This document shows positions 7,273 to 23,881 of a stretch of DNA of 64,000 nt, piece by piece (the first letter of the stretch is position 1; each line of letters opens with the position of its first letter). The position numbers and the translations under genes were made by a program. The notes beneath the pieces were generated by a model that saw only the letters and a program-made list of their open reading frames with translations, did no database searches and was not told where the DNA came from. The DNA lies in assembly GCF_023501975.1 (NCBI RefSeq), contig NZ_JAMFLH010000002.1, positions 1-64,000 on the forward strand. Direction: 5' to 3'. This stretch comes from Altererythrobacter sp. KTW20L. Its GTDB lineage: Bacteria > Pseudomonadota > Alphaproteobacteria > Sphingomonadales > Sphingomonadaceae.

Positions 7273-9483
7273 TCAGAACCGCGTGCGCAGGCTCGCCTTG
7301 AAGTTTCGACCGGCCAGCGGCACGAAATCCTTGGTATAGCTGGCGTGGCGACGGCCTTCGACATCGAACACGTTGTTGGCCTGCAGCATCAGGCTGATCC
7401 GCTGGTCGGAGAAGGGCCGGATGGTGGCCGACAGGTTGACATGGGTGAAGCCGTCGGTGGTGGTTTCGCCGGGCGAAACGCGGTTCTGTGCCGCGAACCG
7501 CTCCACCTCGCCGCGCAGGTCAAGCGCCTCGCCCTGCCATTCCAGCGCGCCCAGGACCGTCAGCGGCGGGATGCGCGGCACGGCTGAGTCATCGTCCAGC
7601 GTGGCGCGGATGTAGGAGCCGCGCAGATCGCCAACCAGGGTGCCGCCGACCAGGCGGGCCAGTGGGAAGCTCGCTTCACCTTCCACTCCGAACCAGTCGG
7701 TGTCCTGCTGCATGTACTGGAAGACCGGCAGTTCGTCTTCCTCGGCGCCGGTTTCGGACAGGTAGATATAGTCGTCGAACCAGTTCTGGTAGACCGCCAG
7801 CCTGAGGTCTGCACCGCCGAGTGTGGCGCGGACATAGGCTTCGGCGCCCCAGGCACCTTCCTTCGTAAGGAACGGATCACCCACTTCATACTGGCTGGTG
7901 GCCAGGTGCGGGCCATTGGCGAACAGTTCCTCGGTTGCCGGCGCGCGCTCGGCACGGCTGAGGTTGAGGCCGGCGCGCACGCCCTCATCGAAGCTCCACG
8001 ACAGACCGAGAGCGCCAGAGAAGGTGTCGAACGTGCGCGACAAGGCGCGGGTATCCAGCTCCTGCTGGGTGCTTTCATAGCGCGCGCCCATTTCCACTTC
8101 GAATGGCCCCGAACGGACTTCCTGTAAGGTGAACAGGGCTACCGACTCGGTGAAATTTGCAGGCACGAAGGCTTCGGCGCCGATGGCGTCGAAATCGCGA
8201 CGGAAGAACTGGAGGCCGAACGATCCGCGCAAGGTGGCATCGCCGCCCAGCTGCTGCTGGCCCTGGATCAGTTCGATCCGGCCTTCCACACCCGACACGT
8301 TGAACACCGTGCCCACTTCGTCGCCTTCCAGCTCGGTATGGGTGTAGTCGGAGTAGCCGATGCGGGTGACCAGGTCGTGGAAGAACCCGTCCGAGATGTG
8401 GAACTCGCCGCGCAGGTCGGCGCGGAACTGTTCCAGGGCGATCGAGACCGGCTCATCGCCGTGTTCGTGGCCATGGTCGTCGTGGTCATCATCATGATCA
8501 TCGTGATCGTCGTCGTTATCCTCGTCCTCGTGGTGGCCATGACCGCCGGGACCGATCGGCACCCCATAGCGTGTATCGTAATAGCCCACCGATACACCGA
8601 AGCTGTTCAGGCCGGAAAACCAGGTAAGGCCGGTGCCGAGCGAATAGGTCCGCGTGTCGCTGTCCGGCAGGATGCCGCGCACATTGGCGCGTTCGATCAG
8701 TTCTTCGGCTTCTTCGTCGTGTCCTTCCTCGAACTCCTCGGCGGCATCGGCCAGGAGGTCGGCCCGCAGGTCGTCGCTCAGGGCAAAACCGGCGATCTCG
8801 AGGTTGTCCGTCTTGGTGAAGGAGCCATCGACATGCCACACGAAATTCGGTCCGACCGACAGGTCGAGCGATGCGCCGCCCTGGCGCAGGTTGCTGGCAG
8901 TATCGCCGGCCAGCAAGGCATCAAACCGCATGCCTCCCTCGGGCTTTACATGCGGGATACGGCGGTCGATCACATTGACCGCGCCGCCGATGGCCGAGGA
9001 ACCATAGAGCAGGACGGCAGGGCCGCGCAGCACTTCGACGCTTTCGGCCGTCAGCGGATCGATGGTCACCGCGTGGTCGGCGCTGGTGTTGGATGCGTCG
9101 ATAGAGCCGATCCCGTCCACCAGCACGCGCACCCGCTCGCCCTGGAAGCCGCGCAGGACCGGGCGGCTGGCGCCGGGGGCGAAGCCGGTGGCCGAAACGC
9201 CGGGCAGCTTCACCAGCACATCGCCGATCTGGCCGGCCATGTTGCGTTGAAGTTCGTCCTGCTCGACCACCGTGGCACCAGCCAGCATGTCCAGCCGCTC
9301 CAGCCCGCCCGCAGTGACGACGATCGTATCGCGCCCATGGGGATCATGGCTATGCGGGACCGGTCCTTCGACCTGCTGCTGGGCAAGCGCGGGTACGGCA
9401 GTGACCAAGGTGAGGGCAGAAGCCGACAGGGCCAGAATAGACAAGGCAGGGCGGCGGGCATTGGTAATCATGGGTGCAGGCAT
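7273..9483 (-). CDS. TonB-dependent outer-membrane receptor, His-rich, probable zinc uptake (ZnuD-like)
   Basis: A 736-aa TonB-dependent receptor: signal peptide ending near ALAQQQ, TonB-box-like DTIVVTA, plug domain (GVSATGFAPGASRPVLRGF, VEVLRGPAVLLYGSSAIGGAVNV) and a beta-barrel ending in phenylalanine. An extracellular-loop-like insert near residues 315-345 is a His/Asp run (HGHHEDEDNDDDHDDHDDDH and more), and a second His pair cluster (HSHDPHG) lies at the mature N terminus. ZnuD-type zinc receptors carry such His-rich loops. A Zur-box-like palindrome lies 25-45 bp upstream. Start ATG 9483 or in-frame ATG 9471; neither has a strong ribosome-binding site. Zinc as substrate is inferred. Confidence 0.88.
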   Translation of the reverse strand: MPAPMITNARRPALSILALSASALTLVTAVPALAQQQVEGPVPHSHDPHGRDTIVVTAGGLERLDMLAGATVVEQDELQRNMAGQIGDVLVKLPGVSATGFAPGASRPVLRGFQGERVRVLVDGIGSIDASNTSADHAVTIDPLTAESVEVLRGPAVLLYGSSAIGGAVNVIDRRIPHVKPEGGMRFDALLAGDTASNLRQGGASLDLSVGPNFVWHVDGSFTKTDNLEIAGFALSDDLRADLLADAAEEFEEGHDEEAEELIERANVRGILPDSDTRTYSLGTGLTWFSGLNSFGVSVGYYDTRYGVPIGPGGHGHHEDEDNDDDHDDHDDDHDDHGHEHGDEPVSIALEQFRADLRGEFHISDGFFHDLVTRIGYSDYTHTELEGDEVGTVFNVSGVEGRIELIQGQQQLGGDATLRGSFGLQFFRRDFDAIGAEAFVPANFTESVALFTLQEVRSGPFEVEMGARYESTQQELDTRALSRTFDTFSGALGLSWSFDEGVRAGLNLSRAERAPATEELFANGPHLATSQYEVGDPFLTKEGAWGAEAYVRATLGGADLRLAVYQNWFDDYIYLSETGAEEDELPVFQYMQQDTDWFGVEGEASFPLARLVGGTLVGDLRGSYIRATLDDDSAVPRIPPLTVLGALEWQGEALDLRGEVERFAAQNRVSPGETTTDGFTHVNLSATIRPFSDQRISLMLQANNVFDVEGRRHASYTKDFVPLAGRNFKASLRTRF

Positions 9484-9508
9484 TCCCGTAGTTGGATATG
9501 AATGAAAC

Positions 9509-9527
9509 GATGTAATGGTATAACATC
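9509..9527. promoter_or_regulatory. Candidate Zur box upstream of TonB receptor
   Basis: GATGT-N9-ACATC flanks a core TGTAATGGTATAACA (9511-9525) that matches the classical enterobacterial Zur core TGTTATAATATAACA at 12 of 15 positions. On the minus strand it includes a TATACC -10-like element, so a bound repressor would block the receptor promoter. No zur gene is in the window. Confidence 0.6.
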
Positions 9528-9631
9528 AGCCTATAGCCACACAAGACGGCCTGCCAAGCCGGAAAGCGAGCACGCACGACCTGTCACTGCGCGGGTGTTG
9601 CGCGGATGGCACGGTCTGGATGTGGCGGGCG

Positions 9632-10960
9632 TCAACCGGTGGCGGCGTTTTCCAGCCGGGCGCGGGCTTCGGCAGCACCGATGAGGGGCAGCAGGCTTGG
9701 CATGTCGGGGCCATGGTCCATGCCGGTCAGCGCCTGCCGCAAGGGTAGGAACAGCACCTTGCCCTTGCGGCCCGTTGTTTCCTTCAGGGCGGAGGTTAGT
9801 GCCTGCCAGTCGGTGCCGGTCGCCTCGATTACCCGTGCCGCTTCGCCAAGGTAGGCCCGGTCCTCGGCCGTGATCGCGGGTGCGGAAATCGGACCCTTGA
9901 TGACCGCCCACCAGCTTTCAACATCAGCCAGTCGCTCAAGGTTCGGCCGGATCGCCACCCAGGCGCCCTCATCCATCCCGGCAGGCAGGCGATCGGCCAC
10001 CTCGGCATAGGGCAAGGCGTGGAGCAGCGCAGCGTTGATCCGGCCAAGTTCGTCCTCGTCGAACCGCGCAGGCGCACGGCCGAAGGTCGCAAGATCGAAG
10101 CTGGCGGCCAACACATCCCGGTCGGCAATGGGTTCGACCGGCAGCGATGTGCCCAGCCGTGCCAGCAGCGCCACCAGCGCCTGCGGCTCGATCCCCGCCT
10201 CGCGGAAATGGTCACAGCCGAGCGACCCCAGCCGCTTGGACAGCTTGCCTTCTGATCCTACCAGCAGGGCTTCGTGCGAGAACCGGGGAGGTGCAGCATC
10301 AAGTGCGGTAAACATCTGTATTTGCACGGCAGTATTGGAAACGTGATCCTCTCCCCGCAGCACGTCCGTCACGCCCATGTCCACATCATCGATCACGCTG
10401 GGCAGCATGTAGAGCCACGATCCGTCGGCCCGCCGCACCACCGGGTCGCTGAGCTGCGCAGCGTCGAACTTCTGCACCCCGCGCACGCCATCGACCCATA
10501 CAATGGGTTCTGCATGGTCGAGCAGGAAGCGCCAGTGCGGCGCCTCACCCGCCGCCGCGCGTGCAGCATGGTCGGCTTCGGTAAGGGCCAAGGCCGCGCG
10601 ATCATAAACCGGCGGCAACCCGCGCCCCAGGGCAACCTTGCGCTTGAGATCCAGTTCCTGCGCGGTTTCATAGCAGCGATAGACCCGGCCAGCGGCGCAC
10701 AGCTTGTCGAACGCCTGCTCATAAATCGCCAATCGTGCCGACTGCCGCTCCTCGCCATCGGGATGAAGCCCGAGCCATGCCAGATCGGCGCGGATCGCCT
10801 CGACATATTCCTCGCGGCTGCGGGCCTGATCGGTATCGTCGATTCGCAACAGGAAGCGACCACTAGACCTCTTGGCAAGCAGCCAGTTGTGGAGCGCGGT
10901 ACGCACGTTGCCGACATGCAGCGTGCCGGTGGGCGAAGGGGCAAAACGGGTGACAGTCAT
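9632..10960 (-). CDS. gltX: Glutamate--tRNA ligase
   Basis: Class I aminoacyl-tRNA synthetase charging tRNA-Glu; alphaproteobacteria usually also form Gln-tRNA through mischarging and GatCAB. The 442-aa protein begins MTVTRFAPSPTGTLHVGN, with HVGN as the HIGH motif, and has GKLSKRLGS as the KMSKS motif near residue 240. At 442 residues it is on the short side. Many alphaproteobacteria carry two GltX proteins; which type this is cannot be decided here. The C-terminal anticodon-binding helical region (EATGTDWQALTSALKETTGRKGK) is complete. Confidence 0.95.
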   Translation of the reverse strand: MTVTRFAPSPTGTLHVGNVRTALHNWLLAKRSSGRFLLRIDDTDQARSREEYVEAIRADLAWLGLHPDGEERQSARLAIYEQAFDKLCAAGRVYRCYETAQELDLKRKVALGRGLPPVYDRAALALTEADHAARAAAGEAPHWRFLLDHAEPIVWVDGVRGVQKFDAAQLSDPVVRRADGSWLYMLPSVIDDVDMGVTDVLRGEDHVSNTAVQIQMFTALDAAPPRFSHEALLVGSEGKLSKRLGSLGCDHFREAGIEPQALVALLARLGTSLPVEPIADRDVLAASFDLATFGRAPARFDEDELGRINAALLHALPYAEVADRLPAGMDEGAWVAIRPNLERLADVESWWAVIKGPISAPAITAEDRAYLGEAARVIEATGTDWQALTSALKETTGRKGKVLFLPLRQALTGMDHGPDMPSLLPLIGAAEARARLENAATG

Positions 10961-11000
10961 CGCCGCCCCGTTAGCCCAACCTGGGCTGGCAGGCCAGAGA

Positions 11001-12110
11001 TCAGTCTAGCGTGGCGAGCGCAGCGGGATCGAAATCCTCGATCCTGCCCGCGTCCGATCCGGCCACCTTGGCCGCCCAGTTGGCGTCGGACAGCAGCGCT
11101 CGGCCGACCGCGATCAGGTCGAACTCGCCCTTCTCCATCCGCGCCACCAGCTTCTCGAGGCCGGCGGCCTCGGAGGCCTTGCCCTGGAAAGCCCCGAAGA
11201 AATCGCCCGACAGGCCGACCGAGCCGACGCTGATGGTCGGCAGGCCGGTGATCTTTTTGGCCCAGCCGGCAAAGTTCAATCCATCCTCGCCATCAACCTC
11301 GGGGAACTCGGGCTCCCAGAAGCGGCGCTGCGAGCAATGGAAAATGTCCACGCCTGCTGCGGCCAGCGGGGCAAGCCATTGCTCCATCTCGGCAGGAGTG
11401 GAGGCGAGGCGGGCCGCATAGTCCTGCTGCTTCCACTGGCTGAGCCTGAGGATGACCGGATAGTCCGCACCAACCTCGGCGCGGATCGCGGCCACGACCT
11501 CGGCGGCAAAGCGGCTGCGCTCGCCGATAGTGGCCCCGCCCCAGCGATCCTCGCGCCGGTTGGAGCCGTCCCAGAAGAACTGGTCGATCAGGTAGCCATG
11601 CGCGCCGTGGATCTCCACCGTATCGAAGCCCAGCGCCTGCGCATCCCTGGCCGCACGGGCAAAGGCATGGACGGTATCGGCAATGTCCTCCTCGCTCATC
11701 GGTGCGCCCACCGGTTCGCCCGGCTTGTTCAGCCCGCTGGGGGTGTCTAGCGCGCCGCGTTCGTAAGACGGGTCGGCCGAAGTACCGCCGGTGTGCCATA
11801 TCTGCGGCCCCATCTTGCCGCCCGCATCGTGCACCGCGTCGATCACGCCTTTCCAACCCGCCAGCGCCGCATCGCCATGGAACAGCGGGATGTGCGGCAG
11901 GTTGCGGCTGGTGGGGCGATCCACCACAGTGCCTTCTGACAGGATCAGGCCCACCTGGCCTTCCGCCCGGCGGCGGTAGTATTCTGCATTGGCTGCGCCC
12001 GGCACGCCATCGGGCGACATGTTGCGCGTCATCGGGGGCATGACCACGCGGTTCTTGAGGGTCAGCTTGGGCGAGGTGAAGGGCTGGAAGAGGATCGAGG
12101 TGTCGGTCAT
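11001..12110 (-). CDS. NADH:flavin oxidoreductase, Old Yellow Enzyme family
   Basis: A 369-aa FMN-dependent TIM-barrel reductase of activated C=C bonds. Visible family segments are LFQPFTSPKLTLKNRVVMPPMTR at the N terminus, the GPQIWHTGGTS segment, HGAHGYLIDQFFWDGSNRREDRWGG (substrate-binding histidine block) and GRALLSDANW near the C terminus. No iron-sulfur or extra FAD domain follows, so this is the short OYE type. The physiological substrate is unknown. It lies 40 bp upstream of gltX on the same strand, possibly cotranscribed. Confidence 0.93.
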   Translation of the reverse strand: MTDTSILFQPFTSPKLTLKNRVVMPPMTRNMSPDGVPGAANAEYYRRRAEGQVGLILSEGTVVDRPTSRNLPHIPLFHGDAALAGWKGVIDAVHDAGGKMGPQIWHTGGTSADPSYERGALDTPSGLNKPGEPVGAPMSEEDIADTVHAFARAARDAQALGFDTVEIHGAHGYLIDQFFWDGSNRREDRWGGATIGERSRFAAEVVAAIRAEVGADYPVILRLSQWKQQDYAARLASTPAEMEQWLAPLAAAGVDIFHCSQRRFWEPEFPEVDGEDGLNFAGWAKKITGLPTISVGSVGLSGDFFGAFQGKASEAAGLEKLVARMEKGEFDLIAVGRALLSDANWAAKVAGSDAGRIEDFDPAALATLD

Positions 12111-12195
12111 GGTGCTGCGCTTTCGTTAGGCTTGACACCACAAGTGGGCCGACCAGGCGCTGCGCTCAAGGGGCGTTGGGGCGCCTAAAGAAAGC

Positions 12196-12678
12196 CTATT
12201 GGCTGAACAGGGTGACCGAGTGACCGCCACCGGTAAACTCGATGCCGTTGGCCGGAGTGCGCACCGCTCGGTCAACCACGTCGAACGCCGTCGCGAGCTC
12301 GTAGAAAGCGGGAGTGACAGCGGGCTGGCAGACGACAACGGTGCCATCGGGCCTGGGCTCAGGCTGGTAATCAAGGTGGCGCGCGATTTCGAGCAGACCG
12401 CGCTCACCGTCGGCCAGGGTCCAGACGAAACCCAGGCACTGTGGCTCGTAGGAAATGACCCCGTCGGCGATGGTGAGGCCGATACCCATGTCGCCTTCCA
12501 CCTCGCCGCCATCGATCCCGGCTACCCGGTATTCGCCCGCAAGCTCCGTGGCAGACAGCGTCACTGTCTCCATTGGCGGTAGAGTCGCGGTGGGTGCGGT
12601 TGAGTCCGGCACAAGGGGCGGAGTTACATCCTCGCCACAAGCAGAGAGGAGCAACAGGCAGGGCAGGAAGGATCTCAT
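12196..12678 (-). CDS. Putative lipoprotein with META/HslJ-like domain
   Basis: The 160-aa protein starts with a short lipoprotein signal (MRSFLPCLLLLSAC, lipobox LSAC). A Pro/Thr linker follows, then a domain with LAGEYRVAGIDGGEVEG, GLTIADGVISY and CLGFVWTL. This resembles small META/HslJ-type beta-barrel domains, but the match is weak. The start at 12678 is chosen for the signal peptide; an upstream ATG at 12723 would bury it. The function is unknown. It lies downstream of rpoC, past the rpoC terminator, on the same strand. Confidence 0.75.
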   Translation of the reverse strand: MRSFLPCLLLLSACGEDVTPPLVPDSTAPTATLPPMETVTLSATELAGEYRVAGIDGGEVEGDMGIGLTIADGVISYEPQCLGFVWTLADGERGLLEIARHLDYQPEPRPDGTVVVCQPAVTPAFYELATAFDVVDRAVRTPANGIEFTGGGHSVTLFSQ

Positions 12679-12726
12679 CACGACCTGTAATAGATTGCCC
12701 GGCATCCTGTTCCGCAAGCACAAATG

Positions 12727-12756
12727 AAAAGCCCCGCCGGATCTCTCCGGCGGGGC
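12727..12756 (-). terminator. Rho-independent terminator of rpoBC
   Basis: Perfect 10-bp stem GCCCCGCCGG / CCGGCGGGGC with a 6-nt loop, followed on the minus strand by TTTT. It lies 27 bp after the rpoC stop codon. Confidence 0.9.
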
Positions 12757-12782
12757 TGTTTCATCGGCTGGGCATGAGCGGC

Positions 12783-17168
<4,386 letters not shown>

Positions 17169-17246
17169 TTCTTAAATCCCTTGGGGAGGGTTCAACAGGG
17201 GGTTTGGGGCAGTGGGGTGAGCCCGCAGGCTCACCCGCATCCCCTG

Positions 17247-21422
<4,176 letters not shown>

Positions 21423-21643
21423 GAAGGGAACGTGCCTCTTGCCAATAAGGCCGGCACTGATGAGCGCCGGCGGGATAAATCTGCTGGCGGTATGGTCCGC
21501 GAGACGCGAAAAGCCTGCACGGGTCGCGGCACCAGGGGCACCGGACGGCAGGTCTATCGTCATCTCGCAGGAGCCGCAGCTTCCATCCTGTGGCACACCC
21601 CCGCGATAAGGTGCGCCTTGCTCGAAGCAGTCGGCTGGGCGTG

Positions 21644-21672
21644 CATATAGGTGCGCAGGCACCTTGAGTCAA
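21644..21672 (-). promoter_or_regulatory. Predicted sigma70-type promoter of rpoBC
   Basis: On the minus strand, TTGACT (21672-21667), a 17-bp spacer and TATATG (21649-21644) give a near-consensus housekeeping promoter. It would leave a leader of about 215 nt before rpoB. The spacer contains the short palindrome GGTGC-GCAG-GCACC. Confidence 0.75.
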
Positions 21673-21725
21673 ACACGCAAGGACGCCCGACACCTCCCAA
21701 ACCCGCAGAATCCTGCCACTTTCGA

Positions 21726-21804
21726 CAAACGATAAGGGCCATATTGTTTTTCGATATTATCGTTTGACAATATGCACGACTCGCCTTATTGATTTTCGAT
21801 ATCG
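21726..21804 (+). promoter_or_regulatory. Promoter and operator array of the small-peptide/DUF2975/HTH locus
   Basis: A plus-strand promoter reads TTGACA (21764-21769), 17 bp, TATTGA (21787-21792). It is embedded in two interlocked inverted repeats: CAAACGATAA (21726-21735) with TTATCGTTTG (21757-21766), and CATATTGT (21740-21747) with ACAATATG (21767-21774). TTTTCGATAT occurs twice (21748-21757, 21793-21802), the second inside the palindrome CGATATCG (21797-21804) just past the -10. The segment is far more AT-rich than its surroundings. Autoregulation by the HTH protein at 22564 is inferred. Confidence 0.65.
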
Positions 21805-21847
21805 GACGCATCGTGAACCGATAAGACACTTTTTAGGAGACCGACCA

Positions 21848-21985
21848 ATGACCCGTATTGCAGACCACGCGCTGGCCCTCGCCGCCGCCATTCTCATCAC
21901 CGCCACCGCCTTCCACCAGGCCACCGTGGTACCCGCCCACACCCCCGCCATGGCCCAGGGCTTCGACACGGTCCTGGCTGCTTGA
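21848..21985 (+). CDS. 45-residue secreted or membrane peptide
   Basis: ATG at 21848 is preceded by TAGGAGA at 7 bp, a strong ribosome-binding site. The 45-aa product is a hydrophobic helix (ALALAAAILITATAFHQ) followed by a short Pro/Ala tail ending GFDTVLAA, with AMAQ as a possible signal-peptidase site. It is the first gene after an AT-rich operator region and lies 39 bp before the DUF2975 gene, so all three are probably cotranscribed. I recognise no family for it. It may be a leader peptide, a secreted peptide or a small membrane partner. Confidence 0.65.
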   Translation: MTRIADHALALAAAILITATAFHQATVVPAHTPAMAQGFDTVLAA

Positions 21986-22024
21986 GGCGGCCGTCAACGC
22001 AACGCTTGAAATAAGGACAGGCCA

Positions 22025-22564
22025 ATGCAGTCTGCAGCCAAGGATCCCCTGCTGATGATCGCCAAGATCGGCACCATCATCGTGCGGATACTCCTGGTGA
22101 TCGGCCAGATCGGCCTCGGCATTGCCATCGCCATGATGTTGCTCGGCACCTTGGGCTATCTGCCCGACGAGGTGACCGTCGTGCCAGATTCCGATCTCAG
22201 CAGTCTGGGTCTGTGGCTAGGCGTTCTGGCAATGATCGCGCTGATCGTTTCCTTGGGCCTGATGTACGATTTCGTCCGGCTGCTGGCCCGCATGATCGAC
22301 ACCGTAGCTGATGGCGATCCGTTCGTGATGGCCAATGCCGCGCGGCTGACCCGCATGGCCTGGCTTTCGCTGGGGGCCTGGCTGGTCGGCTGGGTCGCCA
22401 ACGCCCTGGGCAAGTGGGGCGAGGCCCATCGCCCGCCGAGCGAATTCCGGCTCGACGTGGAATTCTCGCTCACCGGAGTGGGCATCGCTATCCTGCTGTT
22501 CATCCTGGCTCGTGTGTTTCGCGAAGGCGCCAAAATGCGAGAAGAGCTGGAAGGAACGGTGTAA
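22025..22564 (+). CDS. DUF2975 domain integral membrane protein (YoaS-like)
   Basis: The 179-aa protein has four predicted membrane spans (IIVRILLVIGQIGLGIAIAM, LGVLAMIALIVSLGLMYDFV, LSLGAWLVGWVANAL, LTGVGIAILLFILARVF). Between spans 2 and 3 is RLLARMIDTVADGDPFVMANAARLTRMAW, a segment typical of DUF2975. Its stop overlaps the start of the downstream HTH gene (TAATG). DUF2975 proteins are commonly paired with a small YozG-like Cro/C1 regulator, as in Bacillus yoaS-yozG; no biochemical role is established. Confidence 0.85.
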   Translation: MQSAAKDPLLMIAKIGTIIVRILLVIGQIGLGIAIAMMLLGTLGYLPDEVTVVPDSDLSSLGLWLGVLAMIALIVSLGLMYDFVRLLARMIDTVADGDPFVMANAARLTRMAWLSLGAWLVGWVANALGKWGEAHRPPSEFRLDVEFSLTGVGIAILLFILARVFREGAKMREELEGTV

Positions 22565-22803
22565 TGCCAAAGGACGATATACCGGAGACAGACACTACCC
22601 GCATCGTCGTCAAGCTCGACGACCTGCTCCACGAACGCCGCATGACGCTCACCGAACTGGCCGAACGGGTGGACCTGACGCTGGCCAACCTGTCGATCCT
22701 CAAGACCGGCAAGGCCCGCGCGATCCGCTTCTCCACGCTGGAGGCGATCTGCCGCGAACTGGACTGCCAGCCGGGCGATCTGCTGGGGTATCAGCCCGAC
22801 TAG
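22564..22803 (+). CDS. Small Cro/C1-type HTH regulator (YozG-like)
   Basis: The 79-aa protein is essentially one helix-turn-helix domain: VKLDDLLHERRMTLTELAERVDLTLANLSILKTGK, then FSTLEAICRELDCQPGDLLGY. That ending is characteristic of YozG-like regulators partnered with DUF2975 membrane proteins. It is translated from the ATG overlapping the upstream stop. It probably binds the repeats at 21726-21804. Transcription ends at the hairpin just after the stop codon. Confidence 0.88.
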   Translation: MPKDDIPETDTTRIVVKLDDLLHERRMTLTELAERVDLTLANLSILKTGKARAIRFSTLEAICRELDCQPGDLLGYQPD

Positions 22804-22817
22804 AGCGCTTGAACAAA

Positions 22818-22857
22818 CAAAAGGGCGGCATCTCTTGTGCGAGATGCCGCCCTTTTG
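22818..22857. terminator. Bidirectional terminator
   Basis: A perfect 17-bp inverted repeat, CAAAAGGGCGGCATCTC (22818-22834) and its complement (22841-22857), with a 6-nt loop. T-rich ends on both strands can stop the HTH operon from the left and the 23-residue peptide gene from the right. Confidence 0.9.
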
Positions 22858-22874
22858 CTTGAATAGTGGCCGGG

Positions 22875-22946
22875 TCAGAACAGGAAGGCGACCACCAGCA
22901 ACAGGACGATGAGGGTGCCAAGCCCGATGGTAAGGGGTCTGCCCAT
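22875..22946 (-). CDS. 23-residue single-span membrane peptide
   Basis: The minus-strand reading frame encodes MGRPLTIG followed by a very hydrophobic helix (LGTLIVLLLVVAFLF). AAAGGA sits 8 bp before the ATG and a strong bidirectional terminator lies 18 bp after the stop. The full gene package (ribosome-binding site, start, single transmembrane helix, stop, terminator) makes it credible despite its size. Its family is not recognised. Confidence 0.55.
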   Translation of the reverse strand: MGRPLTIGLGTLIVLLLVVAFLF

Positions 22947-23300
22947 GAGGTAATTCCTTTGTGATTGCGATATGTGCTGGTCCAGCGAATGGCGGCGTGA
23001 TGTGTTCCCGCAGTTGACTCCTGCCACGCATCGGCTAGATGGCCGCCCTGACCACGGGCCGGTGAACAAGCCTGCCTGCGGTCATCCGTCCGAGACAGCT
23101 GCCGGGGGTTTCCCCCTTAATCTGCAGCCTAGGCGGGGACAGAGATTTTTCGGCACCGGCTTTTGTCCGTGCCAACCGCGCTCCAATCAATCGGGCGCAG
23201 CTCCTTCCCCAACAACGGACTCGCCCGTGCCCTCATCCGGCATGGACAAACGTAGCCGTCCGCGCCGGTTCGCCGGGGCGGATAATGTGAAGGAGTAAGC
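22947..23300. other. Intergenic leader before rplJ
   Basis: No gene is seen. The region should hold the promoter and autoregulatory leader of rplJL. Visible structures are GGGGGTTTCCCCC (about 23104-23116) and GGCAC-N12-GTGCC (about 23151-23172). I could not match the classical L10 leader. Confidence 0.4.
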
Positions 23301-23816
23301 ATGGATCGTTCGCAGAAAGCCGATGCGGTCGCAGCTCTGAACGCAACCTTCAACCAGGTTGGCGTGGTGGTCGTCACCCGCAACCTGGGCATGACCGTGG
23401 AACAGACCACGGCCCTGCGTGTGAAGATGCTGGAAGCAGGTGCGTCGTTCAAGGTTTCCAAGAACAGTCTTGCCAAGCTGGCCATCGCCGACACTGACTA
23501 TGCTGCGATCGACGACCTGCTCGTCGGTCCGGTTGCCCTGGGGACTTCGGTCGATCCGGTAGCCGCGGCAAAGATCATTGTTGAATTCGCCAAGACCAAC
23601 GACAAGCTCGAAGTGGTCGGCGGCGCGATGGGTTCGCAGGTACTCGATGCCGACGGGATCAAGGCACTCGCCTCGATGCCTTCGCTCGACGAACTGCGCG
23701 CCAAGCTTATCGGCCTCGTCCAGGCACCGGCGACCAAGATCGCCCAGGTTGTCGTGGCACCGGCTGGCAAGCTCGCCCGCGTCTTTGGGGCCTATGCCAC
23801 CAAGGAAGCTGCATAA
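23301..23816 (+). CDS. rplJ: 50S ribosomal protein L10
   Basis: The 171-aa stalk-base protein binds 23S rRNA and anchors L7/L12 dimers. It starts MDRSQKADAVAALNATFNQ, contains VVVVTRNLGMTVEQTTALR and FKVSKNSLAKLAI, and ends with the helical L12-binding tail. ATG at 23301 is preceded by AAGGAG at 7 bp. It forms a two-gene unit with rplL. L10 (with L12) represses its own translation in other bacteria; the leader here was not recognised. Confidence 0.98.
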   Translation: MDRSQKADAVAALNATFNQVGVVVVTRNLGMTVEQTTALRVKMLEAGASFKVSKNSLAKLAIADTDYAAIDDLLVGPVALGTSVDPVAAAKIIVEFAKTNDKLEVVGGAMGSQVLDADGIKALASMPSLDELRAKLIGLVQAPATKIAQVVVAPAGKLARVFGAYATKEAA

Positions 23817-23881
23817 GACTTTTCTACCGATCATGCCCGGTTTCACCGGGTGCCCTAATCTTGTGAATGGAGTGAATTATC

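Noticed and set aside
21423..21662. 80-codon N-terminal extension of rpoB
   Set aside because: It covers the stretch between the predicted promoter and the conserved start MASKSKAP and lacks similarity to known RpoB N termini.
22947..23300. Ribosomal L10 leader
   Set aside because: Expected from gene context, but I could not identify the conserved kink-turn and stem arrangement; only generic hairpins are visible.
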